From Lachnospiraceae bacterium (lineage in GTDB: Bacteria; Bacillota; Clostridia; Lachnospirales; Lachnospiraceae), in NCBI GenBank assembly GCA_014239155.1, contig JAAZZQ010000056.1, positions 124,001 to 188,000 of the forward strand: a DNA stretch of 64,000 nt, read 5' to 3'. Position numbers and translations under genes: made by a program. This document shows positions 46,362 through 55,275 of the stretch, one piece after another (position 1 is the first letter of the stretch; each line of letters starts with the position of its first letter). Below the pieces are notes generated by a model, which made no database searches, was not told the origin of the DNA, and saw nothing but the letters and a program-made list of their open reading frames with translations.

Positions 46362-47389
46362 TATCCTTTTATATGACGTATTTTGTGGCGGTAAAAACAA
46401 AGTAACTGATAATAAAGTTTAAATTTTAATGGTGATTCCATATGCATTGCCGCAAGTCGTTTTTGTTCCTCATCAAACGCATTCTGATAATAAATATTTT
46501 CCTGAAAATCAGGAAATTCCTGTCGAATGCCCTCCGCAATCTGTTTTAAAAAACTTACTTTGGGATTCTTTACACCAAGCATATACGTAAAAAGTGTATT
46601 CATATAATATAGCTTGGAAAAAGCAAACTCAAATTCTTGTCTGTATGGTTTGTAAATGCCATATCTGCGCGCTTCCTCAATTAATTTTTTTCCCATTAAA
46701 AGCCGCATCTCACACTTTTCTTGGCTAATCTCATGCACAGTGGACAAATCATGCTGATAATAATAATAAAGCGGTTCCTCAATTTTTTCAAAGTGTGTAA
46801 AGTGCAACATCCAAATTGGGGAAGCACAGTTGTCCTCATAGAATGTATTTTCTGGAAATCGCAGTTGATACGTGTCAATGACGGATTTTAAGTAAATCTT
46901 AATCACCATGCTTCCCGGATTCATAACAAGCTTTTTATACCGTTCGTGATCTAATACCCCTGTCTGGTCCATTGTGTTGTTTGGCATTAGTTTGCCTACA
47001 TTCATTGTGTGGGAATCCACCATGCAATAGTCACAGCCCACAACATCCGCCCCTGTTTTTTCCGCCTTTTTTATCAACTTTTTATACATATCTGGCGCAA
47101 CCCAGTCATCGGAGTCCACAAATCCAATCCACTTGCCACGCGCCGCATCAATCCCCTTGTTGCGTGCACCGCCCTGTTTGAGATTCTCATAGGACTGAAT
47201 TACTTTGAATTTCCACGGGTAATTGGATTCATATTCTCTTAGAATCTCCACTGACGCATCCGTAGAGGCATCATCAACCGCAATAATTTCATAATCTGCA
47301 ATTGACTGTTCAATCAGTGAATCTAAACAGAACTTGAGTTTGTTATCCGCTGCCATATTATAAACAGGTACTATGATACTAAGCTTCAT
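46361..47389 (-). CDS. GT2 glycosyltransferase
   Basis: 342-residue GT-A family 2 enzyme: SIIVPVYNMA at the start, IIAVDDASTDASVEIL, GGARNKGIDAARGKWIGFVDSDDW with the DXD metal site near 95, and a long C-terminal region with ENTFYEDNCASPIW near 190, as in EpsJ/WfgS-type enzymes. The open frame runs to 47449, but those extra residues are encoded by repeat C2; ATG 47389 with GGGAG 9 bases upstream is the likely start. Donor unknown. Confidence 0.9.
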   Translation of the reverse strand: MKLSIIVPVYNMAADNKLKFCLDSLIEQSIADYEIIAVDDASTDASVEILREYESNYPWKFKVIQSYENLKQGGARNKGIDAARGKWIGFVDSDDWVAPDMYKKLIKKAEKTGADVVGCDYCMVDSHTMNVGKLMPNNTMDQTGVLDHERYKKLVMNPGSMVIKIYLKSVIDTYQLRFPENTFYEDNCASPIWMLHFTHFEKIEEPLYYYYQHDLSTVHEISQEKCEMRLLMGKKLIEEARRYGIYKPYRQEFEFAFSKLYYMNTLFTYMLGVKNPKVSFLKQIAEGIRQEFPDFQENIYYQNAFDEEQKRLAAMHMESPLKFKLYYQLLCFYRHKIRHIKG

Positions 47390-47430
47390 ATGATTCCACT
47401 CCCTTTCCAATATTTGGCACGACCAATCAT

Positions 47431-47506
47431 CTAAGAATGCCATCGGCATTCTTGTTGCGGCGTGTGGCTCAGCTCGTCTGACATATTACAGATTCGCACA
47501 CCTGCA
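47431..47506 (+). repeat. Structured repeat C2 (76 bp)
   Basis: AAGAATGCC-ATC-GGCATTCTT is a perfect 9-base stem, followed by GCGTGTGGCTC...GATTCGCACAC. It matches C1 in 64 of 76 positions, in the opposite orientation. Bases 47507-47621 beyond it hold a weaker CTGAGTC/GGCTCAG pairing near 47525-47553 and no gene. Confidence 0.8.
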
Positions 47507-47621
47507 CTCTCGGCGGATACTTATCTGAGTCAGCGGTTGCACTCCCACTGAGCCAAAATTGTATTTTACCCGCCAGTTATAGAAGCGCGAATCTTTTCCG
47601 GCTGAGATAAAATTATTTGTG

Positions 47622-49361
47622 TCAACGCTCTTTTATAATCTTACCATCCTCCACCCGAAACACCATATCACACTTTTCAATTGTCTGTAAGCGGTGCGCA
47701 ATAATCACAAGCGTTTTCTTGCCGTGCAGTCTGTTAATCGACTCCATAATTGCCGCTTCTGTATCATTGTCAAGCGCTGATGTCGCCTCGTCAAGAATCA
47801 ATACTTCTGGGTCATTGTACAGTGCCCGCGCAATGCCAATCCGCTGGCGCTGCCCACCCGAAAGTCGAATACCGCGCTCTCCAATACCAGTGTTGACACC
47901 GTCTGGCAAGGTCTTAACAAACGTGTCAAGTTGCGCCTCTTTTAATGCATACCACAACTTGTTGTCATCAATCTCTTCCTCCGGAATCCCAAATGCAATA
48001 TTTTTCCGAATATCTGCATCTAATAAAAAAATCATCTGCGGAATATATCCCACATTGGCAAGCCATTCACGATAGCGTTCTTGAATATCCACATCATCCG
48101 CCAGCACTTTACCGCGTTGCAATTTTAAAAGCCCTAACAAAATATCAATAATCGTTGTCTTTCCTGCGCCGCTTGCACCTACTACACCAATCGATTTACC
48201 AATAGGAAACGAAACTGTCGCATGGTCAAAAATTAGCTTGTCCGAATTGGGATAGTGATATGTGATGTCAGACAATTTCACTTCCCTTGTAACTGGCAAT
48301 TTCTCCTTTGCAACAACTGCATAGGAAATATCTGTGTGCGCCTCGTCTGTCTCCTCGACAAGATTATCACTTACATTAAAGAAAAACGGCTCATTAAAAG
48401 CCATGCTTGTAATCTGATTGTTAATGCGGCTGGCAGCGGGCAATAGACGCATTGCCGCAATCCCAAATGCCGCAAACAGAGAAACCATGCTAGACACATC
48501 TGTTCCCGACACAATCAATACCAAAATATAACCAAGCAGCCCAGCCATACAGACAGTCTCAATCAAAAGCTTTGGCGTATTGTTAAACAGGCTAAACCGT
48601 TCCATTGCCTTTACATAACCTTCGCCAACCTTACAGTATGCTCCAATAAAATACTGTTCGCGCCCTGCAACCTTAATTTCCTTAATTCCCTGTACTGTCT
48701 GAGAAATCCACGCAAACATTGATGCGCCGTAATCCTGATTTTCTTTTCCCGTGCGGTTCATAATTGGCTTAACAATCTTTTTGATTACAACCAATGTCGC
48801 AACCAAAAGCACTGCAATAACCACTGTCATCACAGGGTCCTGCATGGCAAGTGCCACCACAAGAAACAAAGCAACCGTCGCCTCTGAAGCAATCTGTAAA
48901 ACAGCCATAATCAGCGCATACATATTGCTGACATCTGCCGTAATACTGCGCTGGATAACAGAAGTCTCTGCGTTTAAGTAATATTCATATTCCCGCCGCA
49001 CAAAATTTTTCATTAAACTTGACGCCGTTTTAAATTGATTGCTGTACACAAACCGATATAAATTTCTCTGCAAAAAGAACTGGAATACATTTTTTGCAAT
49101 ATATAATATGATTAAAAAAAGAATTGCAAGCACAGAAAATTGCACGGTATCTTGTAAGTGAAACAAGTTGCTAATCTTCTGATAAGTCTCTCCCTGTTCT
49201 AGTGCCACAGGGTCAAGAATCAGTTGTACGACAGCCATTACCATCATCACTGCTCCCGTCTCCAAACCAGCCGATATAATCATCATCACGAACAGCCGCG
49301 CCATAGCGCCTTTTTGTTTTTTGTCCATCAAAATATTTATCTTTTTTAATATTTTAAGCAC
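47622..49361 (-). CDS. ABC transporter, PglK/MsbA-type lipid-linked glycan flippase
   Basis: 579 residues: six-helix transmembrane domain (about 20-310) fused to an ATPase with GASGAGKTT Walker A near 385, LSGGQRQRIGIARAL signature near 490, VLILDEATSALD Walker B and a final AHRL His. The half-transporter form resembles PglK and MsbA, which flip lipid-linked oligosaccharides. No Wzx-type flippase was found in the window, so this may be the only exporter of undecaprenyl-linked units here (inference). GTG 49361 is preferred because AAGGGG lies about 10 bases upstream; the frame opens at GTG 49412 without a visible ribosome binding site. Confidence 0.9.
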   Translation of the reverse strand: MLKILKKINILMDKKQKGAMARLFVMMIISAGLETGAVMMVMAVVQLILDPVALEQGETYQKISNLFHLQDTVQFSVLAILFLIILYIAKNVFQFFLQRNLYRFVYSNQFKTASSLMKNFVRREYEYYLNAETSVIQRSITADVSNMYALIMAVLQIASEATVALFLVVALAMQDPVMTVVIAVLLVATLVVIKKIVKPIMNRTGKENQDYGASMFAWISQTVQGIKEIKVAGREQYFIGAYCKVGEGYVKAMERFSLFNNTPKLLIETVCMAGLLGYILVLIVSGTDVSSMVSLFAAFGIAAMRLLPAASRINNQITSMAFNEPFFFNVSDNLVEETDEAHTDISYAVVAKEKLPVTREVKLSDITYHYPNSDKLIFDHATVSFPIGKSIGVVGASGAGKTTIIDILLGLLKLQRGKVLADDVDIQERYREWLANVGYIPQMIFLLDADIRKNIAFGIPEEEIDDNKLWYALKEAQLDTFVKTLPDGVNTGIGERGIRLSGGQRQRIGIARALYNDPEVLILDEATSALDNDTEAAIMESINRLHGKKTLVIIAHRLQTIEKCDMVFRVEDGKIIKER

Positions 49362-49414
49362 TGATACTTCACCCCTTCGCGTTCCTTGGATATTATCTGC
49401 ACGCCAAACCACTT

Positions 49415-50533
49415 TTATTTATCCGCCATTGCAAGCCCCGCCTTTTTGTTATATGCATGTTTTTCAGGGTCCTCATACGCATCCCAAAAAGATGCGCCAA
49501 GATTTATTTTCTCCTCCACAAAATCCATATTGTTAAGTGCTGTGGTTACAATAGAAACTGCTCTTTTTATGCGGAGTCCCTCAAAAAAATTAAGAACTTC
49601 CACCGGAAACCGCCCGCGAAGCACCACTGCATCTGGACAGAGCACTTCATAGTCAATTGTATCTCTTGGATGTGGTTTTATCAATACTCGATAACCTTTG
49701 CAGTATTGCGCAATCACATCTAGGCAAACCTTTTTCCGCGCCTCCACATCGACTGGATGCGGTTCTGTTAGAAAACAGGCAAACTCCTCACCCTCCTGCG
49801 CAGGTTTTAGCTGCTCCATCAAATGCTCTGCATTCTCAATAAACGTTGCAATCATTAACTTTTTTTGTTTTGGAGTCAGTGCCAACTCTAATGGCTTTCT
49901 TGGCTCTTCGACAAAACGTGGACAATCGGTAGGCACGACACTTCTGTCGTTAATTTCCATATCAATACAATATTTTCCCCAACCATTCATAATAAAAATA
50001 AGATTTTGGCGCGAAAGATAAGTCTTTAAGCGAAAATGCCCGTGGTTTGCCACATAGGCGTCGTCGAGATTTTTAAGACAATCCAATCCATCTTCTACAG
50101 CATGGTAATAAATATGCTTATAATTTAGATAATATCCAATTGGGTCACTGTCACAGAATACATAAATATCTTTATACGCCGCAAAATCAATAACCTGCAA
50201 ATATGGAATCTCACACCTTGCTAACTTTTTTGTAAAAATAATACGATTTATCATGTGCTTTAATATATTGCTATAATTTTTTCTGTATTTTGCAAGCTCT
50301 GGAAAAAAGTCCTCCCGCTTTTCGTCAAGTGCAAAAACTTTATGGAAAATTCCTGTCTTTTCAAGTCTCTCTCCTAGACGTTCAAAGTCCGTCGATATAG
50401 AGCTCAACGCAATATCTGCCTTTTGATATTGATTGGCCGGCGTCTGTCTCACAATCTTCATTTCTTTTAAGAGTGCCACATAGACATGATAAAAAGTATG
50501 GCAAACATATATTCTACTTTTTGTCTTTTTCAT
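49415..50533 (-). CDS. Sialyltransferase-like (GT52-type) glycosyltransferase, candidate pseudaminyltransferase
   Basis: 372 residues. N-terminus KSRIYVCHTFYHVYVAL resembles GT52/LOS sialyltransferases. Two signature sites of bacterial CMP-sialic acid transferases are visible: an acidic EDG motif (YHAVEDGLDCL near 147) and an HP motif (VLIKPHPRDTIDY near 288), followed by a Ser/Thr-rich SIVTTALNN segment. The locus makes CMP-pseudaminate, so this is the best candidate to transfer Pse to the glycan or an acceptor (inference). Repeat B2 lies 20 bases upstream of the ATG. Confidence 0.75.
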   Translation of the reverse strand: MKKTKSRIYVCHTFYHVYVALLKEMKIVRQTPANQYQKADIALSSISTDFERLGERLEKTGIFHKVFALDEKREDFFPELAKYRKNYSNILKHMINRIIFTKKLARCEIPYLQVIDFAAYKDIYVFCDSDPIGYYLNYKHIYYHAVEDGLDCLKNLDDAYVANHGHFRLKTYLSRQNLIFIMNGWGKYCIDMEINDRSVVPTDCPRFVEEPRKPLELALTPKQKKLMIATFIENAEHLMEQLKPAQEGEEFACFLTEPHPVDVEARKKVCLDVIAQYCKGYRVLIKPHPRDTIDYEVLCPDAVVLRGRFPVEVLNFFEGLRIKRAVSIVTTALNNMDFVEEKINLGASFWDAYEDPEKHAYNKKAGLAMADK

Positions 50534-50554
50534 TTATAATCCCTCGCCTATATT

Positions 50555-50693
50555 CGTAACAGCTCAGCCTTCGGCTTCCTGTTACGTGCATCAAGCCATG
50601 CAAAACTACTTCGTAGTGGCTTGATGCTTCTCAACCGCAACACTGTTTTACGGACTTTGCAGTAAATGCAAAGTCCTAGACTGAACTGTAATC
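50555..50693 (+). repeat. Structured repeat B2 (139 bp)
   Basis: Hairpins in order: CGTAACAG...CTGTTACG enclosing GCC-TTC-GGC; GCATCAAGCCA...TGGCTTGATGC (perfect 11-base stem) enclosing CTAC-TTC-GTAG; GGACTTTGCA-GTAAA-TGCAAAGTCC; then the terminal repeat TGAACTGTAAT. Same plan as B1 with different stems. The downstream end of the 50676 gene runs into it. Confidence 0.85.
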
Positions 50694-51890
50694 TATACTC
50701 GCATTTCTAGTATATTGATAGCCTTTCCTTGGCGCAATCAGTGGCGCTGGACTTAGCGGTCCCTCTTTTTCTGGCGTCACACGCCCTTCTATCAATCCCT
50801 CACAAAACCGATAAAGCCTGTCCGCAGCCTCCTTTGGATTCCACAGGTTTACAATTGTATCATACGCGTTCCTTCCCAACTTTTTTTGCAATTCCATGTC
50901 CTGACATAAGGTCAATACCTGTCGCTGAAATTCCCGATAATGCCCTGTTTTATAGACCAATCCATTATTGTTATGCTTTATTAAAAACGGGACTGCCCCA
51001 ATGCCGCTTCCCGCCACAACTGCGCAGGCACTATTCATTGACTCATTTAAAACTGCTCCCCAGCCTTCCAGATAATTGCTGGTAAACAGAAAAATATTCG
51101 CTTCTTCCATAAAACGTCGCACTTTCTGCGGCGGCTGAAATCCATGAAATGTAACTCTGTGTTCCAGATGCCAATTGTGTACAAGTTCTAAAAGTGTTTC
51201 GGCAAGTGCTCCATCTCCGACCATATCCAGATGAAAACAAACGTTTTGTTGTTCAAGAAATCTTGCCACTTTAATCGCATATTCTGGGTGCTTTAACTTC
51301 AAAAAACGCCCTGCCCACAAAATTTGAATCTCTGGTTTAGCACTCTGGTTAAAATGCTGTTTTCCCTCAAACAATCTATCCAAATCATAAGTATTTACTG
51401 CTGGAAAATATCCCCAGACAAACTTTTTTTCTGGATATGCATGAACCAGCGCAAAATCAGACGCCACATAGGCACCATGACACAACAAATAAACTGGTGC
51501 ATTTGCATATTGTGTGTGATCCTCATACTTTTTCTTTCTGCCACGCGGAGAGATTGATTTCCACTGCCCTTCCCGATACAAACGCTCACTGGCACGAATC
51601 ACAATCTTCCCCGCATTTAATCTAGGCTTAATATAACGCTCATCTTCAACGCCTCCAAACACCACTACATCACTGTCCAGAATCAACTTGGCACACTGTT
51701 CTGGCTCCTGATAGAACAGCATAAGATAAGGAATCGCGCGCACTTCACTCCCCCAGCCCATTTTTACGCGTTCCTCTTCCATTGGGGAAGTCTGTATAAA
51801 AGCAAACTCTGTGCCAAGCCTTTGATAGAGCGCGTTCGCCATTGGTATTTGATGATGATTAATATAGTTCGATACAATTGTTAATCGCAT
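50676..51890 (-). CDS. GT4 glycosyltransferase
   Basis: 404-residue GT4 enzyme: NYINHHQIPMANAL near the N-terminus (a family variant with HHQ in place of the GG loop), ILWAGRFLKLKHPEYAI near 195, and TSNYLEGWGAVLNESMNSACAVV near 290 with the E-x7-E pair. Starts within the end of the preceding GT4 gene (32-base overlap). The last residues (after Ala-Ser-Ile-Asp) and the TAG stop lie inside repeat B2. Sugar specificity unknown. Confidence 0.88.
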   Translation of the reverse strand: MRLTIVSNYINHHQIPMANALYQRLGTEFAFIQTSPMEEERVKMGWGSEVRAIPYLMLFYQEPEQCAKLILDSDVVVFGGVEDERYIKPRLNAGKIVIRASERLYREGQWKSISPRGRKKKYEDHTQYANAPVYLLCHGAYVASDFALVHAYPEKKFVWGYFPAVNTYDLDRLFEGKQHFNQSAKPEIQILWAGRFLKLKHPEYAIKVARFLEQQNVCFHLDMVGDGALAETLLELVHNWHLEHRVTFHGFQPPQKVRRFMEEANIFLFTSNYLEGWGAVLNESMNSACAVVAGSGIGAVPFLIKHNNNGLVYKTGHYREFQRQVLTLCQDMELQKKLGRNAYDTIVNLWNPKEAADRLYRFCEGLIEGRVTPEKEGPLSPAPLIAPRKGYQYTRNASIDYSSV

Positions 51891-53169
51891 GATAAATATT
51901 CAAAAGCCTCCTGTAGTTTGTATCTGGGTCATGTGTCCTAAGTGCATGTGCTTTTGCATTTGACGAAAGCGATATTGCAAGTTTATCATCTTCAAAAATA
52001 CGCAAAATAGAATCTTTTAATCGCTTGGGCTTATCCTTTGGATACAGAAGACCATCTTTTCCATCCTCAACCAGATTGTGCACACCGCCGACATTGGCTG
52101 AGACAACTGGCACGCCTAAAAGCATCGCCTCCCCAACAGAATTAGGCGAGTTTTCAATGGCAGATGGACATAAAAACACATGTGATTTCAAAAAACGAGC
52201 ACACATTTTATCAGACTGTAACCGCCCTACAAAACGCACGTGGTCCTCCAATTTATTCTGTTTAATCTGTTTGAGCAAAAACTTTCCATATCCTGAAAGT
52301 TTTATTTTATCCTTAAGGCTGTCATTTGCAGTAATGACATCTCCTGCCACATAGACCACAGTATCTTCAAATTCTTCCAAAAGGTCTGGCAAAATGTCAA
52401 TTACATAATGCAAGCCCTTAATTGGATAATTGCCCTGACTTAAGAACAGAGAGTAGCGCTCAATTTTATCAATACTCCATGTATCATTGTAAAAGTCTGC
52501 GCGCAGTGTCTCATTCATAAAATGATATTTTGCATTGGGCGCAATTTTTTTGGTCATCTCTCTGTCAAAATCTGTCCTTCCAGTGATATGCCCCACCATA
52601 GAGAGCGCTTCTTTTTCGTATTCACCGCGCTTTGCAAACTTTGCCTGTTGTTCAAACAGACCATCTTTTTTCAAAATGTCTCGAAACGTCTTTTTCTTCT
52701 GCACCGAATATGGCAAGTCTGCCATATACACTTCTGCGATTGAACTGCAAAGCCCTTGTATTCCAATTAGCGTGCGCGATGGATGCTGAAATGCCTTCAC
52801 ACAGGCAAGTGTATGTGGATATTCTGTACCAAAAATATGCACAAGGTCTGGCTCAAAGTCTCTTATTATCGCGGCAAGACTTTCCTCCAAAGCAGCATCA
52901 TATTTTTCTGGATGTACTGTATCCTCGCGAAAAATATAATAGTCCACTCCTTGTGCCTTATCCTTCACAAACAGGGAAGTATCTTCTTTTACAAATCTTC
53001 TGCTCTCTGATTCCGGAAAACAAATTGCAAGTGTTATGTCATTTCTGTCCTGATGTGCCATTAATTTTCCTGCAAGACCAGAAAGCCATCCTTCCTTAAT
53101 CACGATTTTCTGCCCCAGACTCTTTGCGATAAACGGGAGCATAATATTACACAACCATAATACTCTCAT
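51859..53169 (-). CDS. GT4 glycosyltransferase
   Basis: 436-residue GT4 enzyme: N-terminus MRVLWLCNIMLPFIA, HIFGTEYPHTLACVKAF, LFLSQGNYPIKGLHYVIDIL near 245, PSAIENSPNSVGEAMLLGVPVV near 345 with the E-x7-E motif, and ANVGGV. Longer than most neighbours because of an extended acceptor domain. ATG 53169 with AGGAGAAGGGG upstream. Hairpin repeat B4 lies between it and the GT2 gene. Confidence 0.88.
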   Translation of the reverse strand: MRVLWLCNIMLPFIAKSLGQKIVIKEGWLSGLAGKLMAHQDRNDITLAICFPESESRRFVKEDTSLFVKDKAQGVDYYIFREDTVHPEKYDAALEESLAAIIRDFEPDLVHIFGTEYPHTLACVKAFQHPSRTLIGIQGLCSSIAEVYMADLPYSVQKKKTFRDILKKDGLFEQQAKFAKRGEYEKEALSMVGHITGRTDFDREMTKKIAPNAKYHFMNETLRADFYNDTWSIDKIERYSLFLSQGNYPIKGLHYVIDILPDLLEEFEDTVVYVAGDVITANDSLKDKIKLSGYGKFLLKQIKQNKLEDHVRFVGRLQSDKMCARFLKSHVFLCPSAIENSPNSVGEAMLLGVPVVSANVGGVHNLVEDGKDGLLYPKDKPKRLKDSILRIFEDDKLAISLSSNAKAHALRTHDPDTNYRRLLNIYHAINNCIELY

Positions 53170-53198
53170 ACAATCCCCTTCTCCTGAACCCTATAAAC

Positions 53199-53242
53199 TG
53201 TAACAGTTCAGCCTTTGGCTTCCTGTTACAAGCTGTTACTAT
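53199..53242 (+). repeat. Structured repeat B4 (left hairpin only)
   Basis: TGTAACAG...CTGTTACA pair perfectly around GCC-TTT-GGC, followed by AGCTGTTACT. It matches the left hairpin of B2, but the outermost pair is T-A rather than C-G (A-T in B1). The stop codon of the GT2 gene at 53226 lies within it. Confidence 0.7.
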
Positions 53243-54050
53243 AAACCACTTTTTTGATTTTATTATAGATTCCTGATAAATGCCGATTTCCTGCAATCGC
53301 ACTTCGCAGCGGCGCCAAGGTCAATAACAAAATCAATCGGTATTTATCAGCTTTTTTTCTACCCATATAGTGTACCACAATCTCGCGATGTTGGCGAGCA
53401 GAACGCTTTTTGTTTTCCCGTGTCTCAGAATAGCCGCCTCCCTCATACGATGCAACCACCACAGGCACATACAAAATCTCTGCCTTTCGCTCATAAAAAC
53501 ACCATAGAAAATGTTCATAGTCTGCTCTTACAGTATACTCTGTTCGATATGCTCTCATGTCAAACATTGTACGATGATAAAAACAAGTCTGATGACAAGG
53601 CACATTTCGATAACAAGTGAAATCATTCATTTGCGGCGATGCATATATCACAGTCTGCTGCGCCTTATGATATAGATTTCCATATACAATATCCGCTTGA
53701 TGTCCCACTCGCCGAAGCTTTTTAATCTCCTCTGTTATTTTTTCTAGCACTTTTGCATGATAAAAACTATCCCCTGTATTTAAAAACAGAAAATATGTTC
53801 CATTCGCCAATGCTACCGCCTGATTCATCGCGTCATAAATGCCTTTGTCTTTTTTGATATGCACATGAAGCCGTGCGTCTGTATACCGCTCTGCAAGCGT
53901 CTTTACAGAACCGTCTGAGGAATCCCCATCTTTTATAATCACTTCATAGTTAGAATAGGTCTGTTCTAAAATACTATCTATTGTATCATAGAGCCGCTGG
54001 CCAGAATTTAGACAAACAATAATAATACTGTAAAAAATTTCTTGTCCCAT
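53226..54050 (-). CDS. GT2 glycosyltransferase
   Basis: 274-residue GT-A family 2 enzyme of the WcaA/colanic-type short form: SIIIVCLNSGQRLYDTIDS, VIIKDGDSSDGSVKTL, AMNQAVALANGTYFLFLNTGDSF near 82 (the DXD is replaced by an NTGD form common in this subfamily), and CHQTCFYHR near 150. Its last residues (Ser-Asn-Ser-Leu) and stop fall within repeat B4. ATG 54050, 24 bases after the EpsG-like gene. Confidence 0.9.
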   Translation of the reverse strand: MGQEIFYSIIIVCLNSGQRLYDTIDSILEQTYSNYEVIIKDGDSSDGSVKTLAERYTDARLHVHIKKDKGIYDAMNQAVALANGTYFLFLNTGDSFYHAKVLEKITEEIKKLRRVGHQADIVYGNLYHKAQQTVIYASPQMNDFTCYRNVPCHQTCFYHRTMFDMRAYRTEYTVRADYEHFLWCFYERKAEILYVPVVVASYEGGGYSETRENKKRSARQHREIVVHYMGRKKADKYRLILLLTLAPLRSAIAGNRHLSGIYNKIKKVVYSNSL

Positions 54051-54074
54051 ACCATTCCATTCCTTCCCTTTTCT

Positions 54075-55262
54075 TTATTTATGCACATAGCGTTGTGTCT
54101 CAAAAAGCCAACTCCGATAAGGAAGCAATCCCACGCCCTCTTGATGTGCCTGTAATAAAAAAACAAAAAAAGAAATTAGACATATTACAAAAAGAATTCC
54201 TTTTACTTTTTTTTGTGTTTTTATATCCTGTATCTGTTCTAAAATAAGTGGAATCATAAATAGCTGGGAAATTCCAAAATAATAGGAAATTCGTGTTACC
54301 ACTGGCAAGAAAGAAAAAAACGTTCCAGTCACAAACGCAAGCAAATTCAAATGTCCATAAAAGCGCAGTTCCGGATACCAACTTTGTGCCACAAGCAAAG
54401 GTTTCAGAGGCTGCTTACGATATTCTTGTCCCACAAAAGCGCGGGAATATAAAAACCAAGCATAAAAAGCAAGAACTGCCAAAGTACGCAGCGTGCCAAA
54501 GAGACTGCCACCGCCTGCTAGATAAATCGTATTTTTATAAGAAGGATACAATACCAACGCAAGCTTTAAAATCACGCCTCTTCCTACAAAACAGACAGCA
54601 CTTATCACCAATCCTGCCACAATCTGCCATTTTTTCCAATTAAGCAAAGCAATCCAGTAAACAGGAATCACCAGCAAGACCGACTTATGAAACAGTGCTG
54701 CCAATCCTATCCAAAATACAAATTTCAAGAAATCTTTTTTTAGAACATATTGAATAGAAAAAAGTGCAATTGATAAAGCAAGATAATATCGAACTGTGTT
54801 AAATGTCTGAAAATATAATCCTAATGTCATAAACAGAAAAAAACTCTGCGAAAAACAAACGCTTTGTTCGACAAATGCTTTTAGGAAAAAAAATAAAGTG
54901 GCAAAAGCAAAGACAGCAAACACCAGTTCGTAATACTCTCCACCGGAAAGCAGATACAGAAACTTTACTAGCCAGTTAAATCCCACCTCTGTCACAACAT
55001 AACCGCCGACATACACTTCATGAGCTGTCTGCGTGTATTGCCAATAATCATTTCCAATGCCAAAACGAAGCGCAGACATTAGAAAAAGTATTACAAAAAT
55101 TGCTGCGAAATATAATCTGTTCTGAAAACTTTTCACTGTCCGCTGTCCACAAATCCAAATGGATTCCCCTGTCGGATATGGCTGTATCTGACATGCCATT
55201 TTACAAGTCACTGCGGTTATGAACAAATAAAACAAAATAGAACATATTCTGTCTGCTGTCAC
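54075..55262 (-). CDS. EpsG-family polysaccharide polymerase
   Basis: 395 residues, about ten membrane helices. EpsG features: LRFGIGNDYWQYTQTAHEV after helix 2, EVGFNWLVKFL near 90, NTVRYYLALSIALFSIQY near 150 and ALFHKSVLL near 188, conserved in EpsG/Wzy-like polymerases of Gram-positive EPS loci. It would polymerise repeat units outside the membrane. A second, unrelated polymerase/ligase-like protein lies at 25477. GTG start with GGAGG 5 bases upstream. Confidence 0.88.
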   Translation of the reverse strand: MTADRICSILFYLFITAVTCKMACQIQPYPTGESIWICGQRTVKSFQNRLYFAAIFVILFLMSALRFGIGNDYWQYTQTAHEVYVGGYVVTEVGFNWLVKFLYLLSGGEYYELVFAVFAFATLFFFLKAFVEQSVCFSQSFFLFMTLGLYFQTFNTVRYYLALSIALFSIQYVLKKDFLKFVFWIGLAALFHKSVLLVIPVYWIALLNWKKWQIVAGLVISAVCFVGRGVILKLALVLYPSYKNTIYLAGGGSLFGTLRTLAVLAFYAWFLYSRAFVGQEYRKQPLKPLLVAQSWYPELRFYGHLNLLAFVTGTFFSFLPVVTRISYYFGISQLFMIPLILEQIQDIKTQKKVKGILFVICLISFFVFLLQAHQEGVGLLPYRSWLFETQRYVHK

Positions 55263-55275
55263 AAAAGCCTCCTTC

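Noticed and set aside
47390-47449. N-terminal extension of the GT2 gene at 46361
   Set aside because: The extra residues are translated from repeat C2; the family start and a good ribosome binding site are at 47389.
13769-50693. Elements A and B as plain intrinsic terminators
   Set aside because: On the transcribed strand the stems are not followed by a clear U-tract, and the elements have extra hairpins and terminal repeats that terminators do not need.
53226-54050. Inactive glycosyltransferase because the DXD motif is absent
   Set aside because: The NTGD form is common in this GT2 subfamily, so loss of activity is not supported.
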